Shown here piece after piece: positions 13,536-25,079 of a stretch of 64,000 nucleotides of DNA. The stretch lies in the NCBI RefSeq assembly GCF_040412425.1, contig NC_089766.1, positions 18,610,774 through 18,674,773 on the forward strand, written 5' to 3'. The position numbers were made by a program, and so were the translations under genes. How positions within the stretch are numbered: position 1 is the first letter of the stretch; each line of letters begins with the position of its first letter. Under the pieces are notes generated by a model. It was not told the DNA's origin, searched no databases, and worked only from the letters and a program-made list of their open reading frames with translations. The DNA is from Macrobrachium rosenbergii (Eukaryota > Arthropoda > Malacostraca > Decapoda > Palaemonidae).

Positions 13536-13939
13536 CGTATGGGCCACTCTCTGTCCCGCTTAACGTCCAGAATAAGACTCATACTGCCTGTCTATAATTT
13601 TAATAAATTTCCAAATCCATTCTGCATTGGAAACCTATTAGGTGTAACTATTTAATGGCTAACTATCCAAAATGAGCATTTATGTACAGCACTGATTAGC
13701 AAATACTACATTGACTCATTGATTACAATGTGCACGTGATACATTTCAAATTATTTCATTACAGCAAGGTCCATTCTAAAGAGATTTGGAGCAATTGGAA
13801 TTTTCAATGCAATAACACAGGTGGCAAAAATATATGTCGGAAACCTAGACCTGACGTGGCTGCCCAACGTGTATCAGTCTAGGATTTCCATTTCACCTGC
13901 ACAGGAAATTATCTTCAAAAGACATTTCCCAAAAGGGTC

Positions 13940-13940
13940 T

Positions 13941-13976
<36 letters not shown>

Positions 13977-14049
13977 TCTCTCTCAACGGAAATACACTAA
14001 ATCACTGTTTCGAAAAAAGTTGGTTTTGAGCAGCTCTACGGAAACTTAA

Positions 14050-14113
<64 letters not shown>
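13940..14113. repeat. (CT)n then (GA)n microsatellite pair
   Basis: A CT tract at 13940-13984 and a GA tract at 14053-14113 face each other across 68 bp. They are complementary and could pair as a hairpin in single-stranded DNA or RNA. This is the only CT tract on the plus strand between 7.9 and 20.7 kb. Confidence 0.9.
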
Positions 14114-14114
<1 letters not shown>

Positions 14115-14119
14115 AGTAG

Positions 14120-15285
14120 CGTACTGCGATATCACTAGCAGAATAAAGCTGGTAACTACAGGGCCATGAATTGAGTACATTCAGAACTAGTTAGTGTCCT
14201 CATCTGGACGCATACAAGGACAGAATCACCATTTGCCTAAAAGCAGCCCGATTACAGAAAATACAACCATCACTAATAAAAATTTGAAACTAGAGACATT
14301 ATAATAACTACCATCATCATTGGAGCCCAAAGAGGCCTCCAGATTATTCCCAGACTAAGGCTTAGGCCTGTTTACAAAATATTTGGTCAAGATAAGTGGT
14401 AAACAATTGAGTAGCTGGTCAGACAGCCTCTAAAAGCGATCAGTACGAGAATTCATGAAAATCATTCCTGTCTCTCAGAGAATCTAATCATTTATTGTCA
14501 GCAACGACGCCAACCTGTTATTAGCAATAGAACCATAGAATTGCACGCATGTTTTGAGTCCTGGGAACCAACACACACATGAACGAACCAGACAATGAAC
14601 GGTCTCCTTGACAAAAGTAATGAAGACATCAAGTTCACATACATAATAAAGCGTATACCAGCTATATGGATATATTTTTTTAGCTGAGGATGGGTGAAAG
14701 AAGAATGATGGCAGTTAACTCAACCATAGTAGAGACCATGAAAGTTAAGTATTAGAGCAATGTAAAAGTGGTGGTTTGGGCTATTGTAAGCCTTGCTGTA
14801 GGTAAAGGTACAATTTTTCTTATGTCTCACTATAACACATTACAAAAAAGATTTTTCACTATATTGACAATGTGAATTGTACAAATTATATGTTGTGCAC
14901 TTGCAAACTGTACTGCCAATAGTGAAGAGCAATGGACAGGGTACCACTATGAGCAAAAGTTCTATCGTTCCTACAAAAAAACCTGGGAATGAGACCCTGA
15001 ATTCCTACCTATCTGTCCTAAAGCAAATTAATGAAAAACTTATACGTAAATAAATAACTGTGAAAATAGTTATTGGGGACACTCCTACTTTGAGCACATT
15101 TCATGGCTGCTGTTAGTGACGCAACTTCCACCACTGAAGGATTCTGTAACCTATAAAGGAAATAAATGATTTTGAGAATGAAATGACACACAAACGGAAC
15201 ACATCAAGACTAAAAATTAGATATAATTACATTTAAAATTGGGGCTGGATGAATGAGTTGGTAAACAATACCACATTTGCAGTGT
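14120..15285. other. Gap without supported genes
   Basis: No convincing coding frame or repeat was seen. Confidence 0.4.
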
Positions 15286-15289
15286 ACAA

Positions 15290-15560
15290 TGGGAAAACAA
15301 TTGAACTGAATATAGAATTTAGGAAGAAGGCCACACTGACCTATGAGGTCATCCAGCTGAAACCGGGAAAATTGATAGTAAAAGGTTTGAAAGGTGTAGC
15401 AGGAGGAAAACCTTTTGCAGTTGCACTAGGAATCAATTGTTAAGAGGATATGAATGGTGGAGCAGTACAGAGAATGAAAGGGGTTGCAGCTAGGGGCCTG
15501 AGGCACGCTGCAAAGAACCTTAAATGATGCCTACAGTGCACCGCATGAGGTGCAATGACG
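15290..15560 (-). repeat. Decapod dispersed repeat, copy 1
   Basis: Reads on the minus strand as the same unit found at 32930-33230 (+). Shared landmarks are 'ctagctgcaacccctttcatt', 'atagtgcaactgc', 'ggttttcctcctgctacacctttcaa' and a 'gacctcataggt' stretch. The 64-codon plus-strand frame at 15249-15443 lies wholly inside this repeat and is not a gene. Confidence 0.65.
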
Positions 15561-16664
15561 GCACTACTCCCCTACGGGGTGAAAACAGTTGGTGAATAAC
15601 ATGTGGCACTTACGTTGTTTTGTGCAACTTCTTGTCTTGTAAAGAGTCCTTTCCATAGGTCCTGCCTGGATGATGGGTCTTCAAGCAAGGGCTGTCACCC
15701 TAAAAATGAAAATCCTATTTAAAAACTAAAAATAAAATGACATCTCTCTCACTAAACACAATCGTTACAAAATGTACTAAACAGTAAATGCAAACACAAA
15801 TCAAAACCAAATGTTAGCAAATTTCTTTACAGAACATGAAAAAGTATAAAAAAATAATAATAGCTTAAATCCCATCTTTTAGGCAAGCAAGCTTCTTCTT
15901 ACCTCTGAATGAAACGGGGGATATGTAGCTCATTTCAAGACATCAGACAGATAGCACAGGCCTATAGCCCTCTCTTCGATTTTCTCAACTTGCTTTTCTG
16001 ATTAATAAATAAAAGAGCAAAACATAAGAAAATGAGGGCGAGAGAACAAAGGGTTATTATTATTATTCTAACAGATATGTCTGTTACATGAGTATATTGA
16101 AGCTCAATATACTCCCTAATTTTTTTTTTTTCCTCCCAACTGATATTCACGTTACATTACAGCAGGTCGTAAATTGGTAAATATCGTCAGAACTTGAATT
16201 ATTTATGCTTCTTACAAGCTATTTCTGGTAAACACTACTTCCAGTAGATTACTGAATATGGTTTCAATATTAGTAAATCATTTCACTCAACACAAAATAT
16301 GTGCAATTTGGAACCACAGTAAGAGATGAGGCAATGTTCCTGAATGGAAAACCTCGTAATGCTACAAATCATGGAACAAAACCAAGGGCATTGTAACACC
16401 AAAATAATCAAGAATGAAGGATGTGAGCGCCCACTCTTACCATGATTTCAGGGCCTGAAGGAATTCTTTCAGGGACCTTCTGTTGGTAACTCCAGCAGTC
16501 AAAATTTGTATAGTCAAGACATCCACTCAGTCTGAATAGTGGACTATCTTTAATTCTTTGTTTGTAACTGATATCTTTGACATACTATCTTTTCAGAGGT
16601 GCTGTTACCTGAAATTAGAAAACAAATGTTGAAGTAGACCTCTGTTATTATTATATTTCAATAG
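15561..16664. other. Gap without supported genes
   Basis: AT-rich; no supported gene. A 62-codon minus-strand frame (15962-16150) contains one hydrophobic stretch but has no other support. Confidence 0.35.
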
Positions 16665-16800
16665 TTTGAATCAATTGTTAGAAAGGGTGGAAAAATAAGA
16701 TAGAAGAAAGGTTATGAATGATTAACAGTACAGAATGAAAGTGGGTTGTAGTTAGGGGACGAAGGATGCAAAGCAATCTTTAGTGACACTACCCCACTCA
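16665..16800 (-). repeat. Decapod dispersed repeat, copy 2 (partial)
   Basis: Same family as 15290-15560: a 'caattgtta' start, an 'acagtacagaatgaaag' stretch and 'gggttgtagttagggg' are shared. Truncated relative to copy 1. Confidence 0.5.
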
Positions 16801-16926
16801 TTAACATCACTTCACTTCACAAGGGTTAAGAGAACTTTCAGTACGTTTCTACACTTCGTTACACACTCCTTCATTGAGAGTCTACGTTGGTCATTGGTAA
16901 TTACCCTAATTAACGAACAGAAACTA

Positions 16927-16928
<2 letters not shown>

Positions 16929-16993
<65 letters not shown>
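16929..16993 (+). repeat. (GA)n microsatellite
   Basis: About 32 GA units on the plus strand. Confidence 0.95.
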
Positions 16994-16997
<4 letters not shown>

Positions 16998-17915
16998 AGA
17001 TACTCAAATAAAAATAATGCCGGGTTATTTTCCGTAGACTTCAGCTACCTCCCCAACTTATAATTTACATTTTCTTGCGTAAGAACACAAAAAATTTCAT
17101 CTCACACACACCTTCGCAAATGCCTAATGTAACAGAAAAATAATAAAATTACGACTTATGTTGAAGGACAATACCAGCCCCACCGTTAATAGCTAATAAG
17201 GCAAAATTGTAACCGGTAAACACCCCTAGGTTACATTAGATTGGTATTTTTTGGTTCTTTAAGTGCCCTCATTTTTCAGCTATTTTGTGCATGACAACCC
17301 TAATATGCTTAGTTATTTTTGCATGACAAACCAAAATATTATCATGCAAACGTTTAGCTGGAGTCTTCCCGAAAAATTACCTAATGCCGCCAAACGCCAA
17401 TAAGTGGTACTTGCCAATTACATAGTGCTGTTGTATCGAATCCTGCCCTCCCAACGCCCTTCCCCGATGGAAGGGTGGGGGTGGGGCGGGGGTGGTAATA
17501 CCAAGATACACTTAACCATGGTTCTCAATCGAAACTAGCGTTGCATTTTGAATGGCGACAATGTTTATGTAAATGGCGTATTTCTATTTTTAATTTATAT
17601 ATTTTTTTTTGCCCGTCATTGCCCAGACATTGTCATTTGTCATTTGCAACATATATAGTATCACTGTCAATCCTGACCCCACTAATGTCACAAATTCAAG
17701 GGTGTTCTAATGCTAGCAACCTCATTATAATATTGCAGAAAACAGCGCTTTAGTTTTTAAAGGCAAATCGGTACATCACACTCTGCATGTTATTGTTACT
17801 GGGACCATAAATTAGCAACAAGTTTCAGAATTGTTGTTGTTACCAGAGAGAGAAAGAGAGAGAAAGAGAGAAAAGTATTTGGGTAAGAGAGTCCGGTTTA
17901 CTTTACAAAATCATG
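16994..17915. other. Gap without supported genes
   Basis: Holds a G-rich run (17466-17496) and a short imperfect GA tract (17845-17872). No gene is supported. Confidence 0.4.
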
Positions 17916-17919
17916 TAGA

Positions 17920-18012
17920 CTGACTGACTGCAGGGCGGTCAGATAGTTTAACCAGACCACTGAGCTCATTAACGGCTCTCGCGGGACTGGGCCGAAGGAT
18001 TGGTTTGAAGTG
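17920..18012 (+). mobile_element. SINE fragment (decapod tRNA-derived family)
   Basis: Contains 'tgactgactg', 'gtttaaccagaccactgagctcattaacggctctc' split by small changes, and 'gggccgaaggatt'. I know this as the part of the decapod SINE that adjoins the core seen at 34000-34215. Only this end is present here. Confidence 0.5.
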
Positions 18013-18371
18013 GAGTACCAGGTCTAGGCCATAGGCCAAGCACGTAGTGTCCGAGTTTTCACAGAAGATGAACATAGCGTAACCACACGCATGTAAACGC
18101 AGGCTCTAGCACTTACGTACAAGAGAATGTCGGTGATAAACCGACACTCGCAATCTTAATCAGTACGTACGATCGAATATGCATGTGACTTCATTATAAC
18201 TTCTGCAAAATGGTCAGTTTATTCAGCCTGAAAATCAGCGCGATTATCACTTTTTCAAACATTTTCACTGTCAGTCGATTACAGTTTACCAGCGGAAAAA
18301 ATTGTTCCCTGAAATAAGACGGATTCACGCCAGTCACTGGTCTCTTTGGAGCTCTGGAATTGCTATCAAAT

Positions 18372-18645
18372 CAATTATAAATACCTGTGCTAATTGACCC
18401 TCAGAGTGGACGACTACACCAGATATTAACTTAAAAGCTGCGCAGAATTGCCAACAAGAAAATGGTACTTCCTAAAATTATTAGAAGCTGCTGTCAACTC
18501 CTACCCAAGCAATTATAAATACCTGTGCTAATTAACCTTCAGCAGGATGAGCACCAACAAATATTAACCTAAAAGCTGTGCAGAATTGCCAACACGAAAA
18601 TGGTACTTACTAAAACATATTAGTTATCACCACGAAAACGGAATA
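18372..18645 (+). repeat. 138-bp tandem duplication
   Basis: 'caattataaatacctgtgct' starts at 18372 and again at 18510, followed in both copies by 'aaaagctg.gcagaattgccaaca.gaaaatggtact'. The copies differ by substitutions and small indels. The 62-codon frame at 18586-18774 starts inside copy 2 and is not supported. Confidence 0.75.
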
Positions 18646-18713
18646 GTTCAGACTGTCGTTTCTCCATCATGGCTGCCTGAGAACTGCTCAAGGAGAACCA
18701 AGATTTTCTCTCG

Positions 18714-18800
18714 GCCAATCAGAGGCCTCCACCAAAGAAAGAAACCATTTCCATCGCCCTCTGTCATTGGCTGAAACCTTGAGCCTTTGGCCAATGAATG
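18714..18800. promoter_or_regulatory. Cluster of three CCAAT boxes
   Basis: GGCCAATCAG (about 18713), CATTGGCTGA (about 18764) and GGCCAATGAA (about 18789) fall within 90 bp, in both orientations. Such clusters bind NF-Y in animal promoters. No transcript start or downstream gene is visible, so function is uncertain. Confidence 0.3.
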
Positions 18801-19029
18801 GAGGGTTTTGAAAGCGATTCCCTACTTGGCTGGGCGAGACTATTAAAAACAGATTTCTAAATGGTTTTTATTTTTTTTCCCCTGGGAATATTGTCGCTTC
18901 CAGTATTCATATGAATATTCCTTAAACAAACAGATATAGAAAGAGATATTTAATTAAAGGACTCATTGTTATACTAATTTACCAAAGGGACGTGACACAT
19001 ATAAATTTTAAACTGTTATCAAATTATAG

Positions 19030-19076
19030 TAGGGGGAGGGGGAGGGAGAGGGAGGGGGAGGGAATAAGGAGGAGGC

Positions 19077-19136
<60 letters not shown>
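19030..19136 (+). repeat. G-rich purine tract followed by (GA)n
   Basis: GGGA/GGAG-type repeat at 19030-19075, then about 28 GA units at 19081-19136. Confidence 0.9.
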
Positions 19137-19139
<3 letters not shown>

Positions 19140-19338
19140 ATAGGGTCGGGATTGCTATGAAATTAACCCTGCCCCTCCTTTCAGAGTAATACTCACGAAT
19201 GTAACATGGTTAGCAAGGTGCGTATTTAAGGTGCTGACAGCCGAAACAATGTACCTGGAGATACATCATACGCAGTGAGAAATATACAGAGTTTTCCACT
19301 GATGATACCCAAAGACTATAAATCAAGTTGTATGTAAC

Positions 19339-19476
<138 letters not shown>

Positions 19477-19594
19477 CTGTATATTACACAGCCTCATTTC
19501 CCACCAACTACACACTGATCCGGTCCACGTCCCGATTGAGGCTACAGCATATAATCAAGGCCACAGAAAATAGATCTATCTTTAGGTGGTCTCG

Positions 19595-19920
19595 GTATAA
19601 TGTTGTATGAGCCGCGGCCCACGAAACTTTAACCACGGCCTGGTAGTGGCTATCCCACATCGTTGCCAGAAGCACGATTATGGCTAATTTAACCTTTAAT
19701 AAAATAAAACTCTATATTAGAGGGCTGCAATTTGGTATATTTGTTGATTGGAGGGTGGATGTTCAACATACCAATTTGCAGCCCTCTGGCCTCAGTAGGT
19801 TTTAAGATCTGAGGGCGGACAGAAAAAAGTGCGGAAAAAAAGTACGAGCAGAAAAAAGTGCGGAAAAAAAGTACGAACAGGGAAAAGTGTGGAAAAAAGT
19901 ACGAGCAGAATAAAAAGTTG
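19595..19920 (+). repeat. Dispersed decapod repeat with internal hairpin
   Basis: Begins with 'gccgcggcccacgaaactttaacc' in broken form and includes 'gttgccagaagcacgattatgg'. It carries an inverted pair, AGAGGGCTGCAATTTGGTAT (about 19719-19738) against its near reverse complement (about 19769-19788), separated by roughly 30 bp. It continues into 'gatctgagggcggacagaaaaa' with a tandem 'agtgcggaaaaaaagtacgag' repeat. I recognise this as a repeat common in palaemonid prawn sequences; that host link is recollection. No coding frame. Confidence 0.6.
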
Positions 19921-20509
19921 ACGATAGACAGTTGGTACAACATTTTCACAGAAAAGGCCATCATATAAACAAACAATGATACATAATACAGTCTTGCAAG
20001 AAATCCACTTTAAAACGACATCTAATGCTAGTGTGTTAAGAATGATATGACAAAGCTACATGAGTTGCATTGCACGCTTGTATGTGTTTGTGTGTAGGGA
20101 CCTTTGGCTCAACGCTTTAAACACTTTGTGCCCTGGGCAGTCTATAATAGGTTGTTATTCCTTACTATGGCAGATAACCAAAGCTTAAATGGCTGAATAA
20201 AACGTCATGGCATTGAATTTCAGCAAAGGAATGGGACGTGGAACTTGACCAAATTCTGGCTCAGCAATGTTCGATGCTTTTTAATGTTAAAATATTCGTT
20301 AAATGTGTTTTTGCCTGCCCAGTACGATAGAATCCCGCGACATTAGGTTTACAGCATGATGAGTAATAAAAATGGAATTCACTTAATTCAGGTATTTGTG
20401 CTATAGCACACCATACAGCCAGGAAGAAGGCGGGGGGACTATTCCTCATCCCCTAAGCCTTCCCCCCTACCGAATACCTTCTTGACTGCCATAACCCCCT
20501 TTCCCTCGG

Positions 20510-20705
20510 ACAGAGAGAGGAGACAAAGACATATGGAAAGGCGAAGAGACAGGCAGACAGACACAGAGATAAAGATATAGGGAAAGGTGAAGAGAGAGAG
20601 AGGAAGTAAAGACAGACATGGAAAGCCGATAAAGACAGGTAAGGAAGGTGAAGAGAGAGAGAGGAGGTAAAGACAGATAGGGAAAGGTGATGAGAGAGAG
20701 AGAGA
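20510..20705 (+). repeat. Purine-rich minisatellite
   Basis: Three to four imperfect copies of a unit containing 'gaagagagagagagga.gtaaagacaga' and 'agggaaaggtga'. The minus-strand Leu/Ser/Pro frames of 85-118 codons at 20439-20795 are readings of this tract. Confidence 0.75.
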
Positions 20706-20742
20706 TTTCGCCCCCATCCACCAATGAGTGAGTGTTCCATTA

Positions 20743-21622
20743 GGCCCCGTCCACACGGTCGAGCTCGCTCGGCGGCTCTCAGGGCGGCTCCTCACGCATT
20801 TATGGCGTCCGAACGCCGTTGGGTTGATAGTGAGAGCTCATGGCAGTGACTGACACAGACCGAGTTGTGTACAATATGGATCAAGACACGCAAGAAGAAA
20901 ATGTTGTGTAATAGCAGCAATGTGTGCAAAGACAAAAGCGACAAGGCAGAAAAGGACGGTGTAAGAGTGGCTGAAAAAGAGCAGACATAGGAAGTCGGGT
21001 ATGACGATATTGGAGGGAACTGAGACTTGGCTGTGAAACAGATTGCATCAACTGGTATGAGACCTAACAAAGAAAAAAACAAAGTTAGCAAATATTATTG
21101 ATGAACTTATGCATGCTTTTGACAGTTATGAGTATACTCTATTAATTATAACAAAAATAGTATGAATACGATTGATATGCCAAAGGACCTTAGGAATCTT
21201 CTTTTCACCTGATTGGTCAAATGTCAGTAAGCAGCTGTCTCCATAATGGACTAGACTGACAGATTTCCGTAGCATTACAATAAAGGATGTTAATATATTT
21301 GGCTTTCAAAGTTCCTATAAGTCATACTTACCTGACGTATTCATTATGAAGGGTAAAATAACGAGAGACTTCTTTATTTTCCTTTATTTATTTATGAAGG
21401 TTTTACATGGAAGTGCACTTTACGGAAACTTTTCCGTAGGTGACGTCTTTATCCGTTTACCAGAAATATTTCCGTCAGTGAACAGCCCTGCTGCAGGTAA
21501 AGCCTCGATACTTCGATAAACAGTAGGAAAGCCTCTGCCAACGAAGCTTTGCTCGCTGTTTTCCGTTTGACGTCACACTGAGCAAAGTTCGCAGAGCAAA
21601 AGCTCGACCGTGTGCATTAGCC
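20743..21622. mobile_element. 880-bp non-autonomous DNA transposon-like element with terminal inverted repeats
   Basis: The left end GGCCCCGTCCACACGGTCGA at 20743 is mirrored by the right end at 21601-21622. The inner 14 bases (CACACGGTCGAGCT at 20752-20765 and AGCTCGACCGTGTG at 21601-21614) match perfectly, and the outermost GGC is also shared. Flanks are TTA on the left and TGA on the right, reminiscent of a 3-bp TWA target but not identical. The interior has no transposase frame. Inferred: a MITE, possibly PIF/Harbinger-like; superfamily uncertain. Confidence 0.55.
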
Positions 21623-21639
21623 TGACCTGTTACATATGC

Positions 21640-22010
21640 TAACAAACGTTAGGTATGTAGGTCAGCATAGGCCTGTGTTAATCCAGGCTTCTGCCTACAT
21701 GCTAACGGCTAACCTGTGTGTTGTCTAGGTCATGATAACCATTGCAAGTGTCTTGGCATACGTTTCAGTATCAGATGTTATGATAACATAAGTTATCATA
21801 AACTATGTTAACACATGTTATCCAAGTTTAAGCTCCGCTTACAATAGCCTATATTTGCATTGGTTATGCCAACAAAGTTTATCATATGTTAACAAGAATC
21901 TGATAACCAAGATTAGCATGGGCAATGCTGGCCAGCGTTATCATACACTATGCTAACCATGTTATGTTGGCATGATAACAGTGTTACCACCTGTTACGCT
22001 AATTATGTTG
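21640..22010. repeat. Imperfect short repeats of TGTTATCA/TATGTTAACA
   Basis: The words 'tgttatca', 'gataac', 'atgttaaca' and 'tatgctaac' recur more than twenty times in both orientations without a fixed period. The stretch probably decayed from a short palindromic minisatellite. Many local hairpins are possible. Confidence 0.55.
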
Positions 22011-22749
22011 GGATGTTTTTTCATCATATTGAAATACATATGTCTGGAAAATTATAATGAATGTAAAATCATCTACTTCAAATCATTTTATCCTATTTGT
22101 TTCAGTTTCATTATCCAATTGAATAACCAAAATAGATAATTAGAACCATTCAGAGTTCGACTATTTCTTTAATAAAAATTTTAATAACATATATATATTA
22201 CAACTGAAAAGTTATCAAGTACCTATTTTTGACTTATTACGCAGGCGTAGAGTATAAGCAGTCTAGCTCTTTTTCATAAATAATTTAATTAGATTATTTT
22301 TCATATTCATTTGACAATTCCAAGACATAATATTGGTATTACTGGAAAATAATTAATATAAAAATATTAATTTCTAAATGAATATGGCGAGCTGTTAAGA
22401 TTGATGTCTTTTGGGAAATGGAATTTTATACTGAACCTCATCTAAAACTTTGACCACCGATACTTGGAACTGTTGCTGCAGACACTTTTTCAATTTGTAA
22501 ATGAATAAACATAATGGACTTTCGTCAGCTTATGGCAACAATCCACTTAAAGAAATCTTATGTTGCAAGAGAAGAACTTGGGGAAAATGAAATCTCTAAA
22601 TGATGCTTTGAAATTTTTCTAGAATTATATACTACTGGAAGCAAGAGAAAAGTGAATGCATATTCTCACATTTATAAAAGTAAATTATTCGCAAATTGGA
22701 AAGAACTGGGACGACCATTTTTTGATAGATTCTTCTTATTGGCACAAGG
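22011..22749. other. Gap without supported genes
   Basis: AT-rich; no gene or repeat supported. Confidence 0.4.
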
Positions 22750-22801
22750 CCTCTCTCTCTCTCTCTCTCTCTCCTCATGCAAAGGAGCGAAAGTTCCAAG
22801 C

Positions 22802-22833
<32 letters not shown>

Positions 22834-22835
22834 AT
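22750..22835 (-). repeat. (CT)n tracts
   Basis: Two CT tracts (22750-22773 and 22803-22833) separated by 'catgcaaaggagcgaaagttcc'. Probably a distant outlier of the minisatellite at 23575-24745. Confidence 0.8.
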
Positions 22836-22839
22836 GCCA

Positions 22840-23570
22840 TAGTGCTAGCTTAGGTCCCGGGGAAGAAAAACGTGAAGATTTGTGTTCCATGAAAAGTGAA
22901 ATTGAAGGCAAAGTTTAAATACATCCAAGTGACTGCAAAAGCAACCTGAAAAGGATTATGCGGATGCAACAAACTGAATATGATAAACTTATTTGGGAAA
23001 GAGACCCAGCACATTTGTGATAAATAGTGAGTATGATAACCAAACAGAACTGACCATATGTGTGGCTGTGTTATGAAACATCTCAATCAGGCTAAAAATC
23101 GGCAATGTTCATGAACACTGTGATATCAATACATCTTATTCCTGCCAGCTTTAACTTTTTAATATTTGTTGATGAAACCAGGTTAGTAAGAATTTTCGGT
23201 TCCCTTTGTGTCCAAGAATAACGTATCACATAAAAACTCCACTGACGAATTATCTGTTTTGTAATCGAATGATCTGGTGGCACTTGAAACACAGTGTAAT
23301 CTAATTCTTTTGCAAAACAGTAGAAATAAGTACCCAATCTGAACCCTTATTTGTTAAAGATACATTAGAGAGTGTTAATTGATTATCTCTTATCATAAAA
23401 TGGTTACAGTGTAGGTGCTGGTTTAGAGGTATAAATTTAGAGGTGAAAATCTGTATCAACCAGTACTCATAATGGACACAGATATTTTGGAATGTAAAGG
23501 AGAGTTTATTTAATTTGGTAAGTAGACGGAAAAACCATTTAGATGAGGGAAATTCAGCTCTGAAACTAGT
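22840..23570. other. Gap without supported genes
   Basis: No supported gene. Confidence 0.4.
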
Positions 23571-23574
23571 GGTA

Positions 23575-24295
23575 CAGGCCCTCTCTCTCTCTGCTATAAA
23601 AGGAGCAATTATTGCTTTGCGCTGTGCAAGACCATTCTCTCTTCAAAATCTCTCTCTCCCCATTGGTTATTCATGAGCAAGTACACTTCCGTCACAAGAC
23701 CTCTCTGTCTCTCTCTCTCTCTCTCTCTTCTGCTATAAAAGAAGCAATTATTGCTTGCGCTGTGCAAGTTAATCATTCTCTCTCTCTCTCTCTCTCTCTC
23801 TCCCATTGGTTGTTCGAAGATAAGCGTTACCTGTCACAAGACCCTCTCTCTCTGCTATAAAAAGAGCAATTATTAGCTGCGCTGTGCAACACCATTCTAA
23901 CATTGGTTATCTAGCGAGCGCGTTTACCTGTCACAAGACCTCTCTCTCTCTCTGCTATAAAAGATAAATTATTGCTTCATGCTGCAAGACCAGCCTCTCT
24001 CTTCTCATTAATATCTGAAGGAGTGCATACTCTGTCACAAGACTTCTCTCTCTCTCTCTTCTCTACAAAAAAGGAGCAATATTGCTTGTACAGTGCTAAC
24101 ATTCTCTCTCTCTCTCTCTCTCTCCCCCATTGGTTATCTAAATGAGCAGTGCTGCCCTGTCGCCAGCATCTCTCTCTCTCTTCTCTCTCTCTCTCTCTCT
24201 CTCATGTGCAGCAAATTATTGCTTATGCTGTGCAATTGCCCCTCTCTCTCTCCCCCATTGGTTATTCGAAGGAGCAAGCGCTACTCTGTCACAAG

Positions 24296-24340
<45 letters not shown>

Positions 24341-24442
24341 TAAGGTGCAAGAGCAGTCTGTTATTGCGCTGTGCAAGACCGGCCTTCTCTCAGCTTCTCC
24401 CCATTGGTTATTCGAAGGAGCAAGTGCTTACTCTGTCACAAG

Positions 24443-24482
<40 letters not shown>

Positions 24483-24708
24483 GGTGCTGAGCAATTATTG
24501 CCTGGTGCAGTAAGACCATTCTCTCTCTCGTAAATCTCTCTCTCTCTCCCCATTGGTTATTCAGCGAGCAAGTGCTACTCTGTCACAAGACCTCTCTCTC
24601 TGATGCTATAAAAAGGAGCAAATTATTGCTTGTGCTGTAGCAAAACCACTCTCTCTCTCTCTCTCTCTATGCTATAAAAGGAGCAATTATTGCTGCGCTA
24701 GAAAACCA

Positions 24709-24739
<31 letters not shown>

Positions 24740-24745
24740 GTCATG
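23575..24745 (+). repeat. Minisatellite with a unit of about 110-140 bp, about ten copies
   Basis: Each unit has, in order, a CT tract, 'gctataaaaggagcaattattgctt', 'gcgctgtgcaagacc', a second CT tract, 'cccattggttattcgaaggagcaag' and 'tctgtcacaagacc'. The TATAAAA-centred block recurs near 23592, 23732, 23854, 23953, 24062, 24205, 24339, 24480, 24603 and 24669. The middle copies have lost TATAAA but keep 'gcaa.ttattgc'. Length variation comes mainly from the CT tracts. The Ser-Leu frames (for example 24093-24533) read these tracts. Confidence 0.9.
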
Positions 24746-25079
24746 CAACCTAAAAGTCTACACAGTAAAATCCAGCAGTTAGGAGCAACTCTGGAGAGTG
24801 AAAGACTGAATTTGTTCTGCACAAAAGTGACGGTATCATTAAACTGTGTATTAATATGGTTACAAAACAAAACTGATTAAGAAGTTGGACAGTATACATG
24901 AGGAAAATACTAATAATAATGTCTCTGGAAAAGGATTGGGTTAGATATTTGTGATAAAATGTAAATACTGTTATAGTAAGGCCCTTGCAGCCATTATCTC
25001 CTTTGAACTCCTGTGCTTTTCCAAGATAAACATAACAATTAACAGATCCAGGATGAAGCTCGGTGAAGCTACCGAACGT

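Noticed and set aside
15249..15443. 64-codon frame that looks protein-like
   Set aside because: It lies inside the decapod dispersed repeat, antisense to the version at 32930-33230, and does not persist in the other copies.
20439..20795. Three overlapping minus-strand Leu/Ser/Pro-rich frames resembling a membrane protein
   Set aside because: They translate the complement of a purine-rich minisatellite and overlap in all three phases.
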